A DNA stretch of 64,000 nucleotides from Harmonia axyridis (lineage: Eukaryota > Arthropoda > Insecta > Coleoptera > Coccinellidae), in assembly GCF_914767665.1 (NCBI RefSeq), contig NC_059502.1, forward strand, positions 186,001 to 250,000, read 5' to 3'. Each line of letters begins with the position of its first letter. Position 1 is the stretch's first letter. The position numbers and the translations under genes are program-made. Below, in pieces: positions 45,037 to 56,660 of the stretch. The notes under the pieces were generated by a model, which saw nothing but the letters and a program-made list of their open reading frames with translations, was not told the origin of the DNA and did not search any database.

Positions 45037-47717
45037 CTAGGTACCTATAAGAATTAATTAACTTGATTTTTTGCAATAATGGAAATAACAAAAATAATAC
45101 CTAGTTTCGTCAAATTTGTTACCTAAGAGGCAACTATGTTCATTGAATAATGGAATTAAATTATATAAAAAATGTATACCTGTGAAAGGTATGCCTCGAA
45201 AAATTGCATTTCATAGGTTTACTCAGATGAAGACAAGTTCCAACCAAAGTAAAGTAAAAATCATCTTCGTTCTCTGTCGCCAAAAATATTCCAAGCGCAA
45301 TTCGCGAATTAACCGGTTATACATAATTCATTCTGCCCACAAAGTTCCTCCGAATTCCCGATCTTTTATATTTTCATAGAATTGTTAATTGCAGTCCTTG
45401 CCTGAGAAACTCGTTAAAAAGTCGAGAAAAAACAATGAATATTTATAGGAGTCGGCCGTGATCGAAGCGGCCCATATTTTTAATCCCCTTACAGATGAAA
45501 TAATGGACGGAATGATCGAAGAGGGCGAAGGAAATTCTTAATCGACCAATGGCGTACCGATCGCTGCCCAATTTACGATCATTCTTTGAGACCGGGTGTT
45601 CCATTAAGGATCCAATCAAATCAAGTGTGCCGGGTGCTGCTACCACCGAAACCCCCTTCTTGCGCCACGGGGGTCACGTGATTCGAACGGAGAAATACAC
45701 GTTTTCTAGTTGCTGTAAGTGGTAGGATGGAGAAAACGAAGACGTATTTTAGCGGTTGAGAAAAGAGACCCTAAGCAATTTTTTCATCATGTCGAACTTT
45801 AATCAGTCAAGAAGATAGATGTAAGATCTTGTGAACTGTGAATAGATATTGACGTGTATGGAACTCTTTAGCTTCGAAAATTCCAATTTGGCACTTCGAT
45901 GTGTGGTCATCTCAAATCGGCTACTATTGCTAAAATTTTGCATCTTTAGAGCTGTTTTCATTTTGGGATGGGCAGAGTAATTTGGGCAATTGCAGTATTC
46001 AACTCATCCAGGTTCTTTGAACGATATAGACAAACCTGCTCTTTGAGGTAACCCTATGGATAAAATCACAAGGGTTCAAATCTAAAGAGCCCGAGGATCA
46101 TTGAAGCTATTCAAACACATAGAGAAATATCTCCTAGAATCCAGTGAAAAAGGCCAACTTCCCCAAAATAGAATCGATCATAAACAAAATGCAACAAGCT
46201 TCCACCCAGAATTTGAAACCATTCAAAACAAGTAGGGACATGTTTCGAATCCATGAAAGAGAGAAGAGACCAAATTGAGGCTCTTAGGCTGTGGAGGGGG
46301 TTTTGGTGGACCTTTCAAGAATTATCAGTTTTCCAGTAACTGGAGCTTCATGATTTTTCTGAGAAAAGAAGGATAAAGATCCTATGAGCAAGAATTATAC
46401 AGCAGATATCGATTGAACCTTGTTTGAGAATAGTGAATCTTATTTATCTGCTTCCACCTTCGAACGTCTACAATTCGAGAAGATTTTCACTCTCCAAGAA
46501 ATCCGCAACGTTTTCCACCATCATCCCTGCAAAAGGTAAACAATTAACGTTCACAATTGGCATTAGTAGACGCCCCAAGAAACAAACCGAGTTTGAAATG
46601 AGGACGAATCCCATCTTGTTAGTAGTAGCTAAACCTTTTAATTCAATCCGTTTTTGCTAATTACTTTGACGGTGTGTCTCCCTCTGGCGACAATCTTATC
46701 ATTCAATCTTGAGGTGATAATGAAAGGGTGAAGACGAGGGAATCGAAAGCCCTCTATCCGTACATCTGGAAGCCCCAAATTAATGGCGATTCCTGAACAG
46801 TTCCGGTCGAGGAATCTATATTGGAATTCCTCACACCGTAGATAATTACAATGTCACCGGGATAGAGCGACCAGACGATCATTAATGAATAGGAAGATAA
46901 TTTCGTCCTGCGGTTGCTTGGGCCTGCGTGAAAAAAGAGATGTTGGCCTGATCGACAGCGATAAGGGATTCGTTCTTTGGCGGACCGCCAATATAATCGG
47001 ATTCTGGGTTTCAGAATAGACCGGTATTATCGGGATGAATGATTTGTGAGTGGTGGATTTGAATGGAGGAGTTTATATGTAATCTATTGAGAGCATACAA
47101 ACACATTATGATGCTATTATTCACTCGAGTGAATAATACTTAATCATTGTAGACTTTTGAAAGCTCCACATTGATTAAAACAATAATATACTAACTCATT
47201 TTCAGTTTTTTTTAGTGTTTTCTTAATTTATTAAATACCATCACTTAGCTTTTCTTATATGAATTAGCCAAAGCTTTTGAAATACTATTCATCAGAACTT
47301 CTCACTAACATATTTTTATAATGTTAGTGACTCAATGGAGAATTCCTAAAATCACCCATTCTGTTGAAAATCGGTCTTTTTGGTAAGTATACTTTACAGA
47401 ATTGTCATTCTGGACCATTTATTCGATACTTATTGGCTATTGGAAAAACAACAAATGTCTTTCTTATATAATGTGTTAAGTATCAAGTGCTGGCATTATC
47501 CGCCGATAGATAACAATTATTAGCTGATGTCGGTATGTCTTAATGATTCTGATGCTTCTTGCGTTTTTTGAACGATCTCATCATTTCTTGTTTGATATGA
47601 ATGAATAATTTTCACCATAATACCTTGAAGTCGATGATGATGATGGTATTTTAACTACTCAGTTGTGATGGATACTAGTATATACGAGGCTTTACCTTAA
47701 TCTATTTCACTTTTGCT
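45037..47717. other. Unassigned non-coding DNA
   Basis: GC-richer parts at 45170-45720 and 46640-47040. A single unit of the 48-bp repeat is at 45840-45875. A 24-bp perfect palindrome built on CACTCGAGTG lies at 47115-47138. No gene is recognised. Confidence 0.4.
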
Positions 47718-47721
47718 TATA

Positions 47722-48266
47722 ATTGCCATTGTTCCCGATTTTCATAAGCGAATTTTGTTGAGCGATGAAGCGCACTTCTGGTTGAATGGCTACGTCAACA
47801 AACAAAACTGCCCCATTTGGAGTGAAGCTAGTCCTCAAGTGTATGTCGAAACACCGTTACATCCAGAAAAACTGACTGATTGGTGCGCTTTATGGGCTGG
47901 TGGAATCATTGGTCCGTACTTCTTCAAATACGATGATGGCCAGAACGTTACAGTCAATGGTGATCGGTATAGAGCCATGATTACTAACTTTTTCATTCCT
48001 GAATTGAACAACCATGATGTCCAGGAGCTGTGGTTCTAACAAGACGGCGCAACATGTTACCCAGCTCGTGCCACAATCGATTTATTGAAAGACACGTTTG
48101 GTGACCGCCTTATTTAACGTTTTGGACCTGTGAATTGGCCTCCAAGATCTTGTGATTTAACACCGCTTGACTGCTTTCTGTGGGGCTATGTAAAGTCATT
48201 GGTCTATGCGGATAAGCCACAAACTCTTGACCATTTGAAAGACAACATTCGCCGTGTGATTGCCGT
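47722..48266 (+). mobile_element. DD41D fragment from a less-deleted copy (copy 7)
   Basis: Has no TIRs. Begins IAIVPDFHKRILLSDEAHFW, that is, upstream of the junction at which most copies are deleted, so it derives from a longer parent. It continues through NKQNC, GIIGPYFFKYDDGQ and NNHDVQELWF, meets a stop where Gln precedes the second catalytic Asp (48037-48039), then QDGATC, TPLDCFLWGY, and ends abruptly after NIRRVIA at 48266, where unrelated AT-rich DNA starts. Truncated on both sides. Confidence 0.9.
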
Positions 48267-48465
48267 ATTATTACAGGTTTCTGAATTATTATTGAATTGT
48301 TTTTCGATTTATAACAAAAAAAACTATGATTCTCATTTTTTTTTCGTTTTTTTTCAGTCTCCAAAAAAATCAATGCAGAACTACGTTTAACCAAATGATC
48401 TCGTATCTGTATTTTTCCGGAATTTCCAATAAATACATCTTGATTACTTCCCCCCTATCGAGAAT

Positions 48466-49975
48466 ATAATGACGATCGAAGCAACCCTATTACGGTATTG
48501 CAGCGAAATGTTTGTGGAGTAGACCCGAGGGAGGGAAAAATGCAGGTCTGGAACGAGAGTTTTATATTGAACGAAAATATGGGTATAAACTGTGTGAAGG
48601 AATCTCATATATCCTTCTGTTTGCTCTGGCTTCTATGACAACGTGGAAGCGGGAAGGAATATGTCTCATATTTTACGATACATAGAAGGACGCATTCTTT
48701 TTCTTTTTCCACGAGACGTATGTTGCTCTACCGAGGAGGAGACTCATCGAAAAAGAAATAATAACGGTGATGGCTCCATTACAGTTGGGGAGGAAATGGG
48801 GCGCTTGGTTTTCTTATGTTTGGGGTCGTCTGGTTTATTAATTTCTGGAATAGCTCATTGAATTTAAGACATTTCGTTGTATGTTTTATGGTTTTGGGGA
48901 GTTTATTATATGAGAAATAAGAATGAATCACCTGGTTTTTGCGTGATTTCACCAGTGCAGTTGATGATTGCCTATCATTTAGCATTTGCACGTTTTTTTC
49001 GAAACTCTTGACTCGAAGACTACTGTCTTTGATCGATAACATCTCCTTACGTTCTCGATTTGTGTCTGCATCATAAAATTATTCTCGATTAAACATGTCA
49101 GCTCATGAGCCAGATTTTCGTCATAAGTGGGAGGTTTTTATTTTCTGCTTTCATATAGAGAAGAGCTGCTTGCAAGGCAAAGACGGAAGGGATTTCTTAA
49201 TCGCATTGTTACTGAAGACGAAAAATATTTGGTTGGACCAACTCGACATAGTGTATTATGAGTTGTTAAAACCGACTGAAACAATCACAGGCGATCGTTA
49301 TCGAACGCGATTAATGCATTTTAGCCGAGCATTGAACAACAATGACCGCAATACAACGAGAGATATGATAAACTAATATTACAGCATGACAATGCTCGAC
49401 CCCATGTTGCGAAAGGGATTAAAACATACTTGGAAAGGTTGAAATGGAAAGTCCTACCCCACCTGCCGTATTCTTCAGACGTTGCTCCCACGGCCTGACT
49501 GACCAGCACTTATAGAGAATTAAAAAATTGGATCGATTGATGGATCACTTAAAAAAATGATCAGTTTTTGAACACGGGATTCATACGCTGGCCGAAAGAT
49601 GGAAAAAAGTAGTGGCCAGCAATGGACAATACTTTTACGATGAAGTCTAGAATTTCGGAAAACAGCGGAAACAAAGTTGAACGCCTATATTCTATTACGT
49701 AATACTTCAACAAGTTCATCGAAAATCTTTGTGGTGAATATCACCGACTGTTTTTTGATTTTTATCGACTTCTCTGCTTTTTCAGATAAATTTTTTCTAC
49801 GCTTTCCCCCTCTGAAAAACTCCCTAGATCCGATTGTTATACTAACCCCACTTCGTACAGGAGCGAGCTGAAAAATACAGTCCTATTACTTCCGTCCAGT
49901 ATTTTTCTCCCCCGGGTATAGCCCGAAAAACATTTCGTTGCAATATCGTAATAGGGTTGCTTCGATCGTCATTAT
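48466..49975. repeat. 1.5-kb interval bounded by ~90-bp inverted repeats
   Basis: ATAATGACGATCGAAGCAAC at 48466 is mirrored at 49975, and the match continues through CCCTATTACG, TATTGCA, CGAAATGTTT and GGGAAAAAT-type words for about 90 bases with 15 to 20 percent difference. The interior is AT-rich and contains the mariner fossil at 49085-49650. It could be an element with long TIRs or a foldback that received a mariner insertion. No target duplication was found. Confidence 0.65.
49085..49650 (+). pseudogene. Decayed DD34D mariner transposase
   Basis: Frames in order: RHKWEVF near the start, GRDFLNRIVTEDEKYLV (first catalytic Asp), WLDQLDIVYYELLKPTETIT, GDRYRTRLMHFSRALN, then LQHDNARPHVAKGIKTYLER (second Asp, 49384-49440), WKVLPHLPYSSDVAPT, where a deletion of about 30 bp removes the DYHLF block with the third Asp, then GLTDQHL and GIHTLAERWKKVVASNGQYF followed by a stop. 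The family is a standard DD34D mariner, distinct from 55529-56660. Multiple stops. TIRs were not found. Confidence 0.85.
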
Positions 49976-50369
49976 GTAAATCAGCCGGCACACGGCCATT
50001 ATAACGAGCCCGCTTTCCATAAAAACGGACTCAACAGCAATGCATTAATGATTACATATTATATTTTATTGAATAACCAGCCAGCAGCGCAATTCCTCGG
50101 CGGGACTTGATAGATGAGAGGGTGGTGGAAATTTGATGTGAACCGCCGGGGAAAATTTATTACTCACGTAATTTGGGGACACTTTTATTTTCCTCCTCCA
50201 CCAGGCTTTGTGGCCGATGTTTTTGAATATGGTGCAGACTGGGCTAATTGATTTTTCGATTGTTATCTAAGTGAAAATCGATTCGGTGTTTCTGTTGATC
50301 ACAGGGAATGCCATAAAGGTATTTGTGAATATTCATAAGTGAAATTATTTTTATGAGTGTAATTTTAGG
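49976..50369. other. Unassigned non-coding DNA
   Basis: Short GC-richer block without recognisable content. Confidence 0.4.
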
Positions 50370-50700
50370 ATACGAAATTTTCGGGCGAGTTTGAAATTTG
50401 GCTGATTGAGGAACATTAATATTAACTGTCCTCGTCGATTCATCGTGAATCTGAAGTTTATGGTAATTTCAACTCGAAAATTGAAAAAAAAAATCAATAA
50501 AAATAAAATTTCTATAAGAATCATTGTATATCCTGAAATACTGGTCATAGACCCCTCAAACAAAAGCGTTTTTCATGGATCGAGCTGTGATCTGAAACAT
50601 ATTGGGGTATCAAGTTCGTATCTCGACTTAACAAGAGTTGACAGCCTCGAGAATATCATCAAAATTTTTTTGAAAATTTCAGTTTACAGCCTATAATTTC
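50370..50700 (+). repeat. Dispersed repeat family, copy A
   Basis: Related to 50890-51160 (same strand) and 31860-32090 (opposite strand). Blocks in order: GAAATTTTCGGGCGAG, GGCTGATTGAGGAAC, TTTCAACTCGAAAATTG, a poly(A)-rich stretch, ATTTCTATAAGAATC, TATCCTGAAATACTGGTCA, GCGTTTTTCATGGATCGAGC and CAGTTTACAGCC with TAATTTCTGAAATAATAGAC. No open frame. Not a known class. Confidence 0.7.
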
Positions 50701-50889
50701 TGAAATAATAGACTGGAAAGGAAGTAATCTCAGCAACCTTTTTCGTAAGCTCTATTATCGAATCAACTGATATGAGGGTATAAAATTCCGATGTGGGAAC
50801 TTCTCGTGAAAAAAAATTTTTCAAATAGGAAATGTGAAATAGAAAATTTTAGCTAAAATTTTTCATCTTAAAATTCGATTAATTGGGAT

Positions 50890-51160
50890 TCGTTTATTCA
50901 AACACTGCACACCGATTGTCCTCAGACCTCACAGTTCATGAAAATTTAAACCCGAAGTTTGGAAAAAATCAGTAAAAATGTAATTTCTAGAAGAATCGTT
51001 ATATCTCCTAAAATATTGGTCACAGCACCTTAAATGTAATCTTTTTCATAGATCCAAAACATAACGAGATCTTATCTTGCTTCAAGTAGGCAGCCATCAA
51101 AAAATAATTAAATTTTTTTTTTATTTCAGTTCAGCTGATAATTTCTGAAATAATGGACTC
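50890..51160 (+). repeat. Dispersed repeat family, copy B
   Basis: Lies about 190 bp after copy A in direct orientation and repeats its blocks with roughly 25 percent difference: TTTGGAAAAAATCAGTAAAA, TTTCTAGAAGAATCG, TATCTCCTAAAATATTGGTC and TGATAATTTCTGAAATAATG. Its arrangement beside A suggests an old tandem duplication or two insertions. Confidence 0.7.
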
Positions 51161-52094
51161 ATCGCTAAACTGCAAGCATTCAAATGATCTAGGAAATCGT
51201 TTCAATGAATGAATTGTATAAACTTGAAGGAACTTCATTTTTCTAAAAGAAAATACTAATTTTTGGTAGTAAAAACATTGAAAGTTATAATCATGATTTA
51301 ATTTATTATCGACCACTCATTTTGAGATATCCTTATTGAGCGATGATTGCACAATTCTAACATTCAAGATCAATTTCATTCCTTCAGTTCGCAAATTGCT
51401 GACCTATTAAAATAGAATTGGAGATCCAGAAGGCGCAACGTGTTGCAGTTACGAAAACACGCAACTAAATGAAAGAAGCATAAATCTCTCCCCCCCCCAC
51501 TTTTCTTGCCCTTCAAACCGAGAAAGGCCCTTTAGCGCGTCCCCCTTCTTTCAGAATGAGGGGATAAAACATCCCAACGATTCTGAATATTCCCAAACGC
51601 GTCGAGGAAACGACCTCGTGACACACAATTTTTCATTTAATCAACGGGCCGATAGAACTGGTGTTTCTGTTTTGAAATGGGCACGTGACAGGATGTCAAT
51701 GGAGCCGATCATATATCATTGGAAACGAGGGTAGATGTGAGGGATGCTGCGATGTGAAAGATGAACCGGATCTCCGACCGAATGATCGCGAAGGCTTGGT
51801 GTGTCGCAGTTTATTTGGAAAACCGTCGGGAAATTATCTTGATGCTGTCAGCTTGATGGGTTGTAAATCTGAATTTCGTGACCTTCAAAGGACACCAGAA
51901 TGTGTGAAAAATGGTTACGGGATAATTTCATCTTTCAAGTTGTGAATTTCCAGCATTTAATATTCAACCTGTGCTATTTTCTGGAATATGGATAAAGGAC
52001 ATCGATGAAGACAAAAATCGAAGATCCAATTGAAGGTAACATATAAGGTACATGTAAATCACGAGCCAGAACTTGCGCTCATATCGCAAGCATC
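51161..52094. other. Unassigned non-coding DNA
   Basis: An 86-codon plus-strand frame at 51685-51945 lies in a GC-richer part; its residues suggest no family and no splice sites frame it. Confidence 0.35.
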
Positions 52095-52284
52095 AATTCA
52101 TTTATTTCAACTGAACGAGTCGATTGCTTGGTTTTCAGATATTCCTGCCTGCTCCTCGAGATGTTCATTTATGAATGTCGAATCATCAACAAACAGCGCA
52201 GCCAAATCAGCATCAATACCATTCAACAGGTCATTTCAGTATAGTATGAAAAGTATTGGACCCAGAATAGAACCCTGCGGCGAA
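52095..52284 (-). pseudogene. LINE reverse transcriptase fragment (motifs B and C)
   Basis: On the minus strand the frame reads EPCGSPQGSILGPILFILY, a stop, NDLLNGIDADLAALFVDDST and FINEHLEEQAGISENQAIDS. The S-P-Q-G-S-x-L-G-P-x-L-F block is reverse transcriptase motif B and FVDD is the catalytic motif C (commonly YADD or FADD). About 62 codons remain; the parent was a non-LTR element of CR1/Jockey type. The fragment ends in the hairpin at 52267-52298. Confidence 0.85.
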
Positions 52285-52298
52285 CCGCAGGGTTCTAT
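52267..52298. repeat. 14-bp perfect hairpin at the LINE break point
   Basis: ATAGAACCCTGCGG, loop CGAA, CCGCAGGGTTCTAT. Beyond the perfect stem, CCCAG and CTGGT continue the pairing with mismatches, for about 22 bp in total. The stem equals the LINE's own motif-B codons (PQGS) in both orientations, as produced when a LINE end is copied twice head to head. Confidence 0.9.
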
Positions 52299-53801
52299 CC
52301 TGGTTATTTAACTTGAAAGCTAGAGGATTTATTGCCCTCCCAGTCTATTACCTGGAATCTGTTGTTCAGATATGATTCTATAATTTTGAATTTAGTTAGA
52401 TAGTCAGATTTTTCACTTGGGTAGAAGGATTCGGACGACTAAAATCGTTTTAAGTATGTTGAAGCGATTTTTTTCGATTCACTGTTCCACTCAGAGCTTG
52501 CATTCTGTTCTGAACTGAATAGGAAAAATCATGTTAGATATGTTCCCTGTTTCGATTGTGGGTGACAAAAATAACCAAATTGTGCCTAAAGTGTCAATGG
52601 GTACAGTTTTAAAGTCTAAATACTGCTAAGATCGTATAGATTATTTGAAAATAGTTATCAATTGGTTAGAAAGCTTAGTTGTGAACTATTACAAATCCTG
52701 CTCAACAAACCAATTCCCATTAAGATCATAACATGCCATGCAAGGGTGCAGGTTCAGCATGACCTCCGTTCATCCTAGCTCCAAACGTACCTGTACCGAT
52801 ATGTTTACAACGTTTATCCCAAAGACGTATGTTTTATTCGAAGATAAACGTAGAAATGAGTGCACTCGAGCGACAATACCTAAACCAAGATTATCGAACG
52901 TTTCGAGGGTCGCCTGATCAACCAAACAGACGCTTCCAGTTGGCCCCATTGTGGACGTTCTGTATACGTGCGAATTCTTCGACACAAACGAATAGATTTC
53001 AAAGACGTTCACGCCGCTTTGGTCCCTTTATCATCTCATTCTGCGCGCTCTCCGAGATGATATTTATTTTGTTGTGAATGTCGAACCGGTAGCTGCGATA
53101 CTTTTAGGATGACAAAGGTTTGTCTCGGATTCGTTGCTATCTAATGCTGACTGGTTCGTTCACCTTACCGTGTCAGATTTTTCTCTATGGTCGGGGACGT
53201 AAATGGTCATTATCCCGACTGGATGAAAAGAAGAGCCGGGTTTGCGATTTTGTTCGACAAGTTACAACGTTTTCGTGTCACTGAAGACTGATGAGAGAAA
53301 CGTTACACACACTGGTTTATTGTTTCCTTTATCTCGAACATTTCGAGCCATTGAAACGGGTCTGGAAATAAATATGAAGGGTGTATCAATAAATTTAGGA
53401 CATCGGTGATTTAGGTCAGAAACTTTTAGGCACTCGTCCAGCAATTTCACTTACTGAAGTGAAGAATGGTTCGCAGAAAACGTGATTGCTCTATTTTTTA
53501 TTTGTGATGATTTTCGCTACATTTGTGTGTTGAATTTCATAATGACATCTTATTTGATTATGGTGCTATATCTCTGTGTTCAGCGATTATGATTCATTCA
53601 TCAAAGAAAGCGAAATATGTTCTACTTACAAAACTTTTTAGTGGTACATTCTGGCATTCTAACTATGATGGAGTAGTGAGAAACTTGAAACTAGAAAATT
53701 CAAAAATAATTGAAGGATCCAAAGAATTCAAAATCGAATAAAATAAACTAGAATATAAAAGATGCAATCAAAAAGAACATCCCATGTATCGTGTTCTCAA
53801 C
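52299..53801. other. Unassigned non-coding DNA
   Basis: GC-richer at 52720-53300, where an 80-codon minus-strand frame (52770-53012) and an 82-codon plus-strand frame overlap; neither is recognised. The rest is AT-rich. Confidence 0.35.
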
Positions 53802-53803
53802 TA

Positions 53804-54681
53804 AGGGGTGTTTTTTTAGAGCTATAGAACATTGAATTGCAATAAAACAACGATGGATTATTCAATTGACATGACTTTTATTTATCCGCAAGATAATTTT
53901 GTGGCATTACATTTTCAATATGATTTCTGGCATATGACCGCCACGGCTGGCTCGGATGTAGTCCAATCTGGACATCCAATTTTCGATGACTTTTTCCAAC
54001 ATTTGTGGCCGTATATCGGCAATAACACAGCGAATGTTGTCTTCCAAATGGTCAAGGGTTTGTGGCTTATCCGCATAGACCAATGACTTTACATAGCCCC
54101 ACAGAAAGTAGTCTAGCGGTGTTAAATCACAAGATCTTGGATGCCAATTCACAGGTCCGAAACGTGAAATAAGGCGGTCACCAAACGTGTCTTTCAATAA
54201 ATCGATTGTGGCACGAGCTGTGTGACATGTTGCGCCGTCTTGTTGGAACCACAGCTCCTGGACATCATGGTTATTCAATTCAGGAATGAAAAAAAATTGG
54301 AATCATGGCTCTCTATACCGATCACCATTGACTGTAACGTTCTGGCCATCATCGTTTTTGAAGAAGTACGGACCAAACAGTCAGTTTTTCTGGATGTAAC
54401 GGTGTTTCGACATACACTTGAGGATGAGCTTCACTCCAAATGCGGCAGTTTTGTTTGTTGACGTAGCCATTCAACCAGAAGTGCGCTTCATCGCTAAACA
54501 AAATTCTCATATGAAAATCAGGAACAACGGCAATCTCATTTTGGGCCCATTCGACGAATCTACGCCTTACTTGATGATCGTTTGGCTTCAATTCTTGCAA
54601 TTGCCGAACCAAACTGAGAATAAATCACTTGACAGCTGTTAAATCGGTCGCCATCTTGAACAGTAATGCCAATTTAAAGTT
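53804..54681 (-). mobile_element. DD41D element copy 8, retains the linker others lost
   Basis: TA at 53802-53803 and a good 3' end (AGGGGTGTTTTTTTAGAGC). The 5' TIR breaks off after TTTAAAGTT at about 54680. Unlike most copies, the minus strand keeps VRQLQELKPNDHQVRRRFVE and WAQNEIAVVPDFHMRILFSD, the end of the DNA-binding region and the linker, but the start codon and first helix-turn-helix are deleted through a TTYGGCAATT word present at both ends of the loss. Further losses at about 54295 and 54375 disrupt the catalytic frame. Frames 53907-54278 and 54349-54612 hold the C- and N-terminal parts. Confidence 0.92.
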
Positions 54682-55526
54682 GGTTTGCAGTTTTTCGCCA
54701 AATAACGTATTGCCTTTTTTGAGAACTTACTATAAGAATCATTTAAGAAATATATTTCTTCTATGAGATCTTATGCTTCATCTCTAAAAATAAGTTGCAC
54801 TTGTAAGAACACATGTATTAAATCGTCTGTCAGTCTGAATATGACTGAGAAAATGGAAGAGTAATGAGAGGCCGAATCGATGAAACATAGCTGCGTTTTT
54901 ACTCTAATAAGTTATCATCAATTAACAGGAAGAGGGGGGAACGTACAAATCGTATCGCTCAAGTCCAACACAAATACTGGTGAGAAGTGGATGAACATTA
55001 GGCTAAACACAGAGAGAGCAAGATCGCAAGAATCCCATTCCATGAGTGGAGGAAGGTCGAATATGAAGATAGATCAGCAACTCACACGAAAACGTTATGA
55101 AGTCGATTTGTCAAAGTGAATGGGGGCTGTGTTGGCCCTTACGGTTTATGGGACTAGTTTCAACATTAACAGTTAGTCAATGTCGGTTATATATAGTGGT
55201 ATTTATTTACGGGCTTTTCATGAATAACACAACGTGCGCTGTTCGCTCACACTTGAACGAAATGGCTTCGAATAATTCTGTCTCGGAGAAAAAGTGGAAT
55301 ACGTGGCTCTTTTTGGATCAACCCTAAAGGTTGTTTCTTCCGTATTTAATACCGGATGGCATTGTTACATTTGTGATGCAGTTCAGCCTGTTATTTTTAC
55401 AATGCTGAGAAAGTATGAGCACTTTGAGATTGTACAATTTCTTAAGGAAGAAGAGATCATATGTCAAACTGGCATCAGCATCAAATATGTTTCTGTGAAT
55501 ATTAATGTCCACCAATTTTCATGTTA
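54682..55526. other. Unassigned non-coding DNA
   Basis: AT-rich to 54870, mixed beyond. Open frames at 54880-55119 and 55097-55327 have no motif. No gene is recognised. Confidence 0.35.
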
Positions 55527-55528
55527 TA

Positions 55529-56660
55529 TTAGGCCATTTGAAAAGTCCCAGATCTGATGCACAGGTGGCGATATGATTTTTAGTTTGTACCAACCTTCAA
55601 ACGATACGTGTCAAAATTTGACAGCAGTCCGACCATTAGTTCGTGAGAAATTGCGTTGTGAGTGTAGCTACTTTTGTTATTTGAAAAAAGATAGAAAAAA
55701 AGGAATTTCGTGTGCTGATAAAGTATTGCTTTTTGAAGGGAAAAATACAGTTGAAGCAAAATCTTGGCTTGATGAAGAGTGTCCGGGGTCTACAAATCAA
55801 CCATCATTGATGAGTATGCTAAGTTTCAACGTGGTGAAATGAGCACCGAAGACGGCGAACGCAGTGGACGCCCAAAAAGGGCTGTCACTGACGAAAAAAT
55901 CCAAAAAGTTCATAAAATAATTTTGAATGACGGTAAAATGAAGATGATCGAGATAGCAGACTTTGTAAAGATATCATCTGAACGAGTACATCATATCATC
56001 CGCGAATATTTGTACATGGGAAAGCTGTGTGCAAAATGGGTGCCACGCGAGCTCCCAATCGATCAGAAGCAATAACGTGTTAATGATTCTGAGCAGTGTT
56101 TGAAGCAGTATAAGTGCAATGAACCTGAATTTTTTGCGTCGATATGTGACAATGGATGAAACATGACTCCATCATTTCACTCCGGAGTCCAATCGATCAA
56201 CTGAGTGGACTGCACACGATGAACCGAATCCAAAGCGAGGAAGAACACAACAGTCAGCTGGAAAGCTTATGGTATTAGTATTTTGAGATGCGGAAGGTAT
56301 AATATTCATTTATTACCTCTAAAAGGACAAGACCATCAAAAGCGATTATTATTTAGCGGTATTGCATCGTTTGAAGGATGATATTGTATTTTTGAAAACA
56401 GTCCCATTTGAAGAAAAAAAGTGCTGTTTCATCAAGACAATGAGCCGTCTCACAAATCAATGAAAACAATGGCAAAATTGCATGAATTGGGCTTCGAATT
56501 GCTTCTGCATCTACCGTATTCACCAGATCTGGCCCCCAGCGACTTTTCCGGTTTTCAGACCTCAAAAGAATGCTCGCTGGAAAGAAATTTAGCGCCAATG
56601 AAGAAGTAATCGCCGACATTGAGGCCTTTTTTTGAAGCGAAACACAAAAATTCCGAAGGT
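55529..56660 (+). pseudogene. DD34D mariner (irritans-like), 5' end with decayed transposase
   Basis: TA (55527-55528) followed by a 5' end TTAGGCCATTTGAAAAGTCC. Transposase segments run nearly colinear with frameshifts: KGISCADKVLLFEGKNTVEA and KSWLDEE, KFQRGEMSTEDGERSGRP, KMKMIEIADFVKISSERVHH (helix-turn-helix), LCAKWVPREL, RYVTMDET with a stop replacing Trp (first Asp), LFHQDNEPSHKSMKTMAKLH (second Asp) and YSPDLAPSDF (third Asp; 34 residues between them), ending in a scrambled region after KKFSANEE-like sequence. The 3' TIR is missing; similarity stops at about 56660. Similar to irritans-subfamily mariners by recall. Inactive. Confidence 0.88.
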
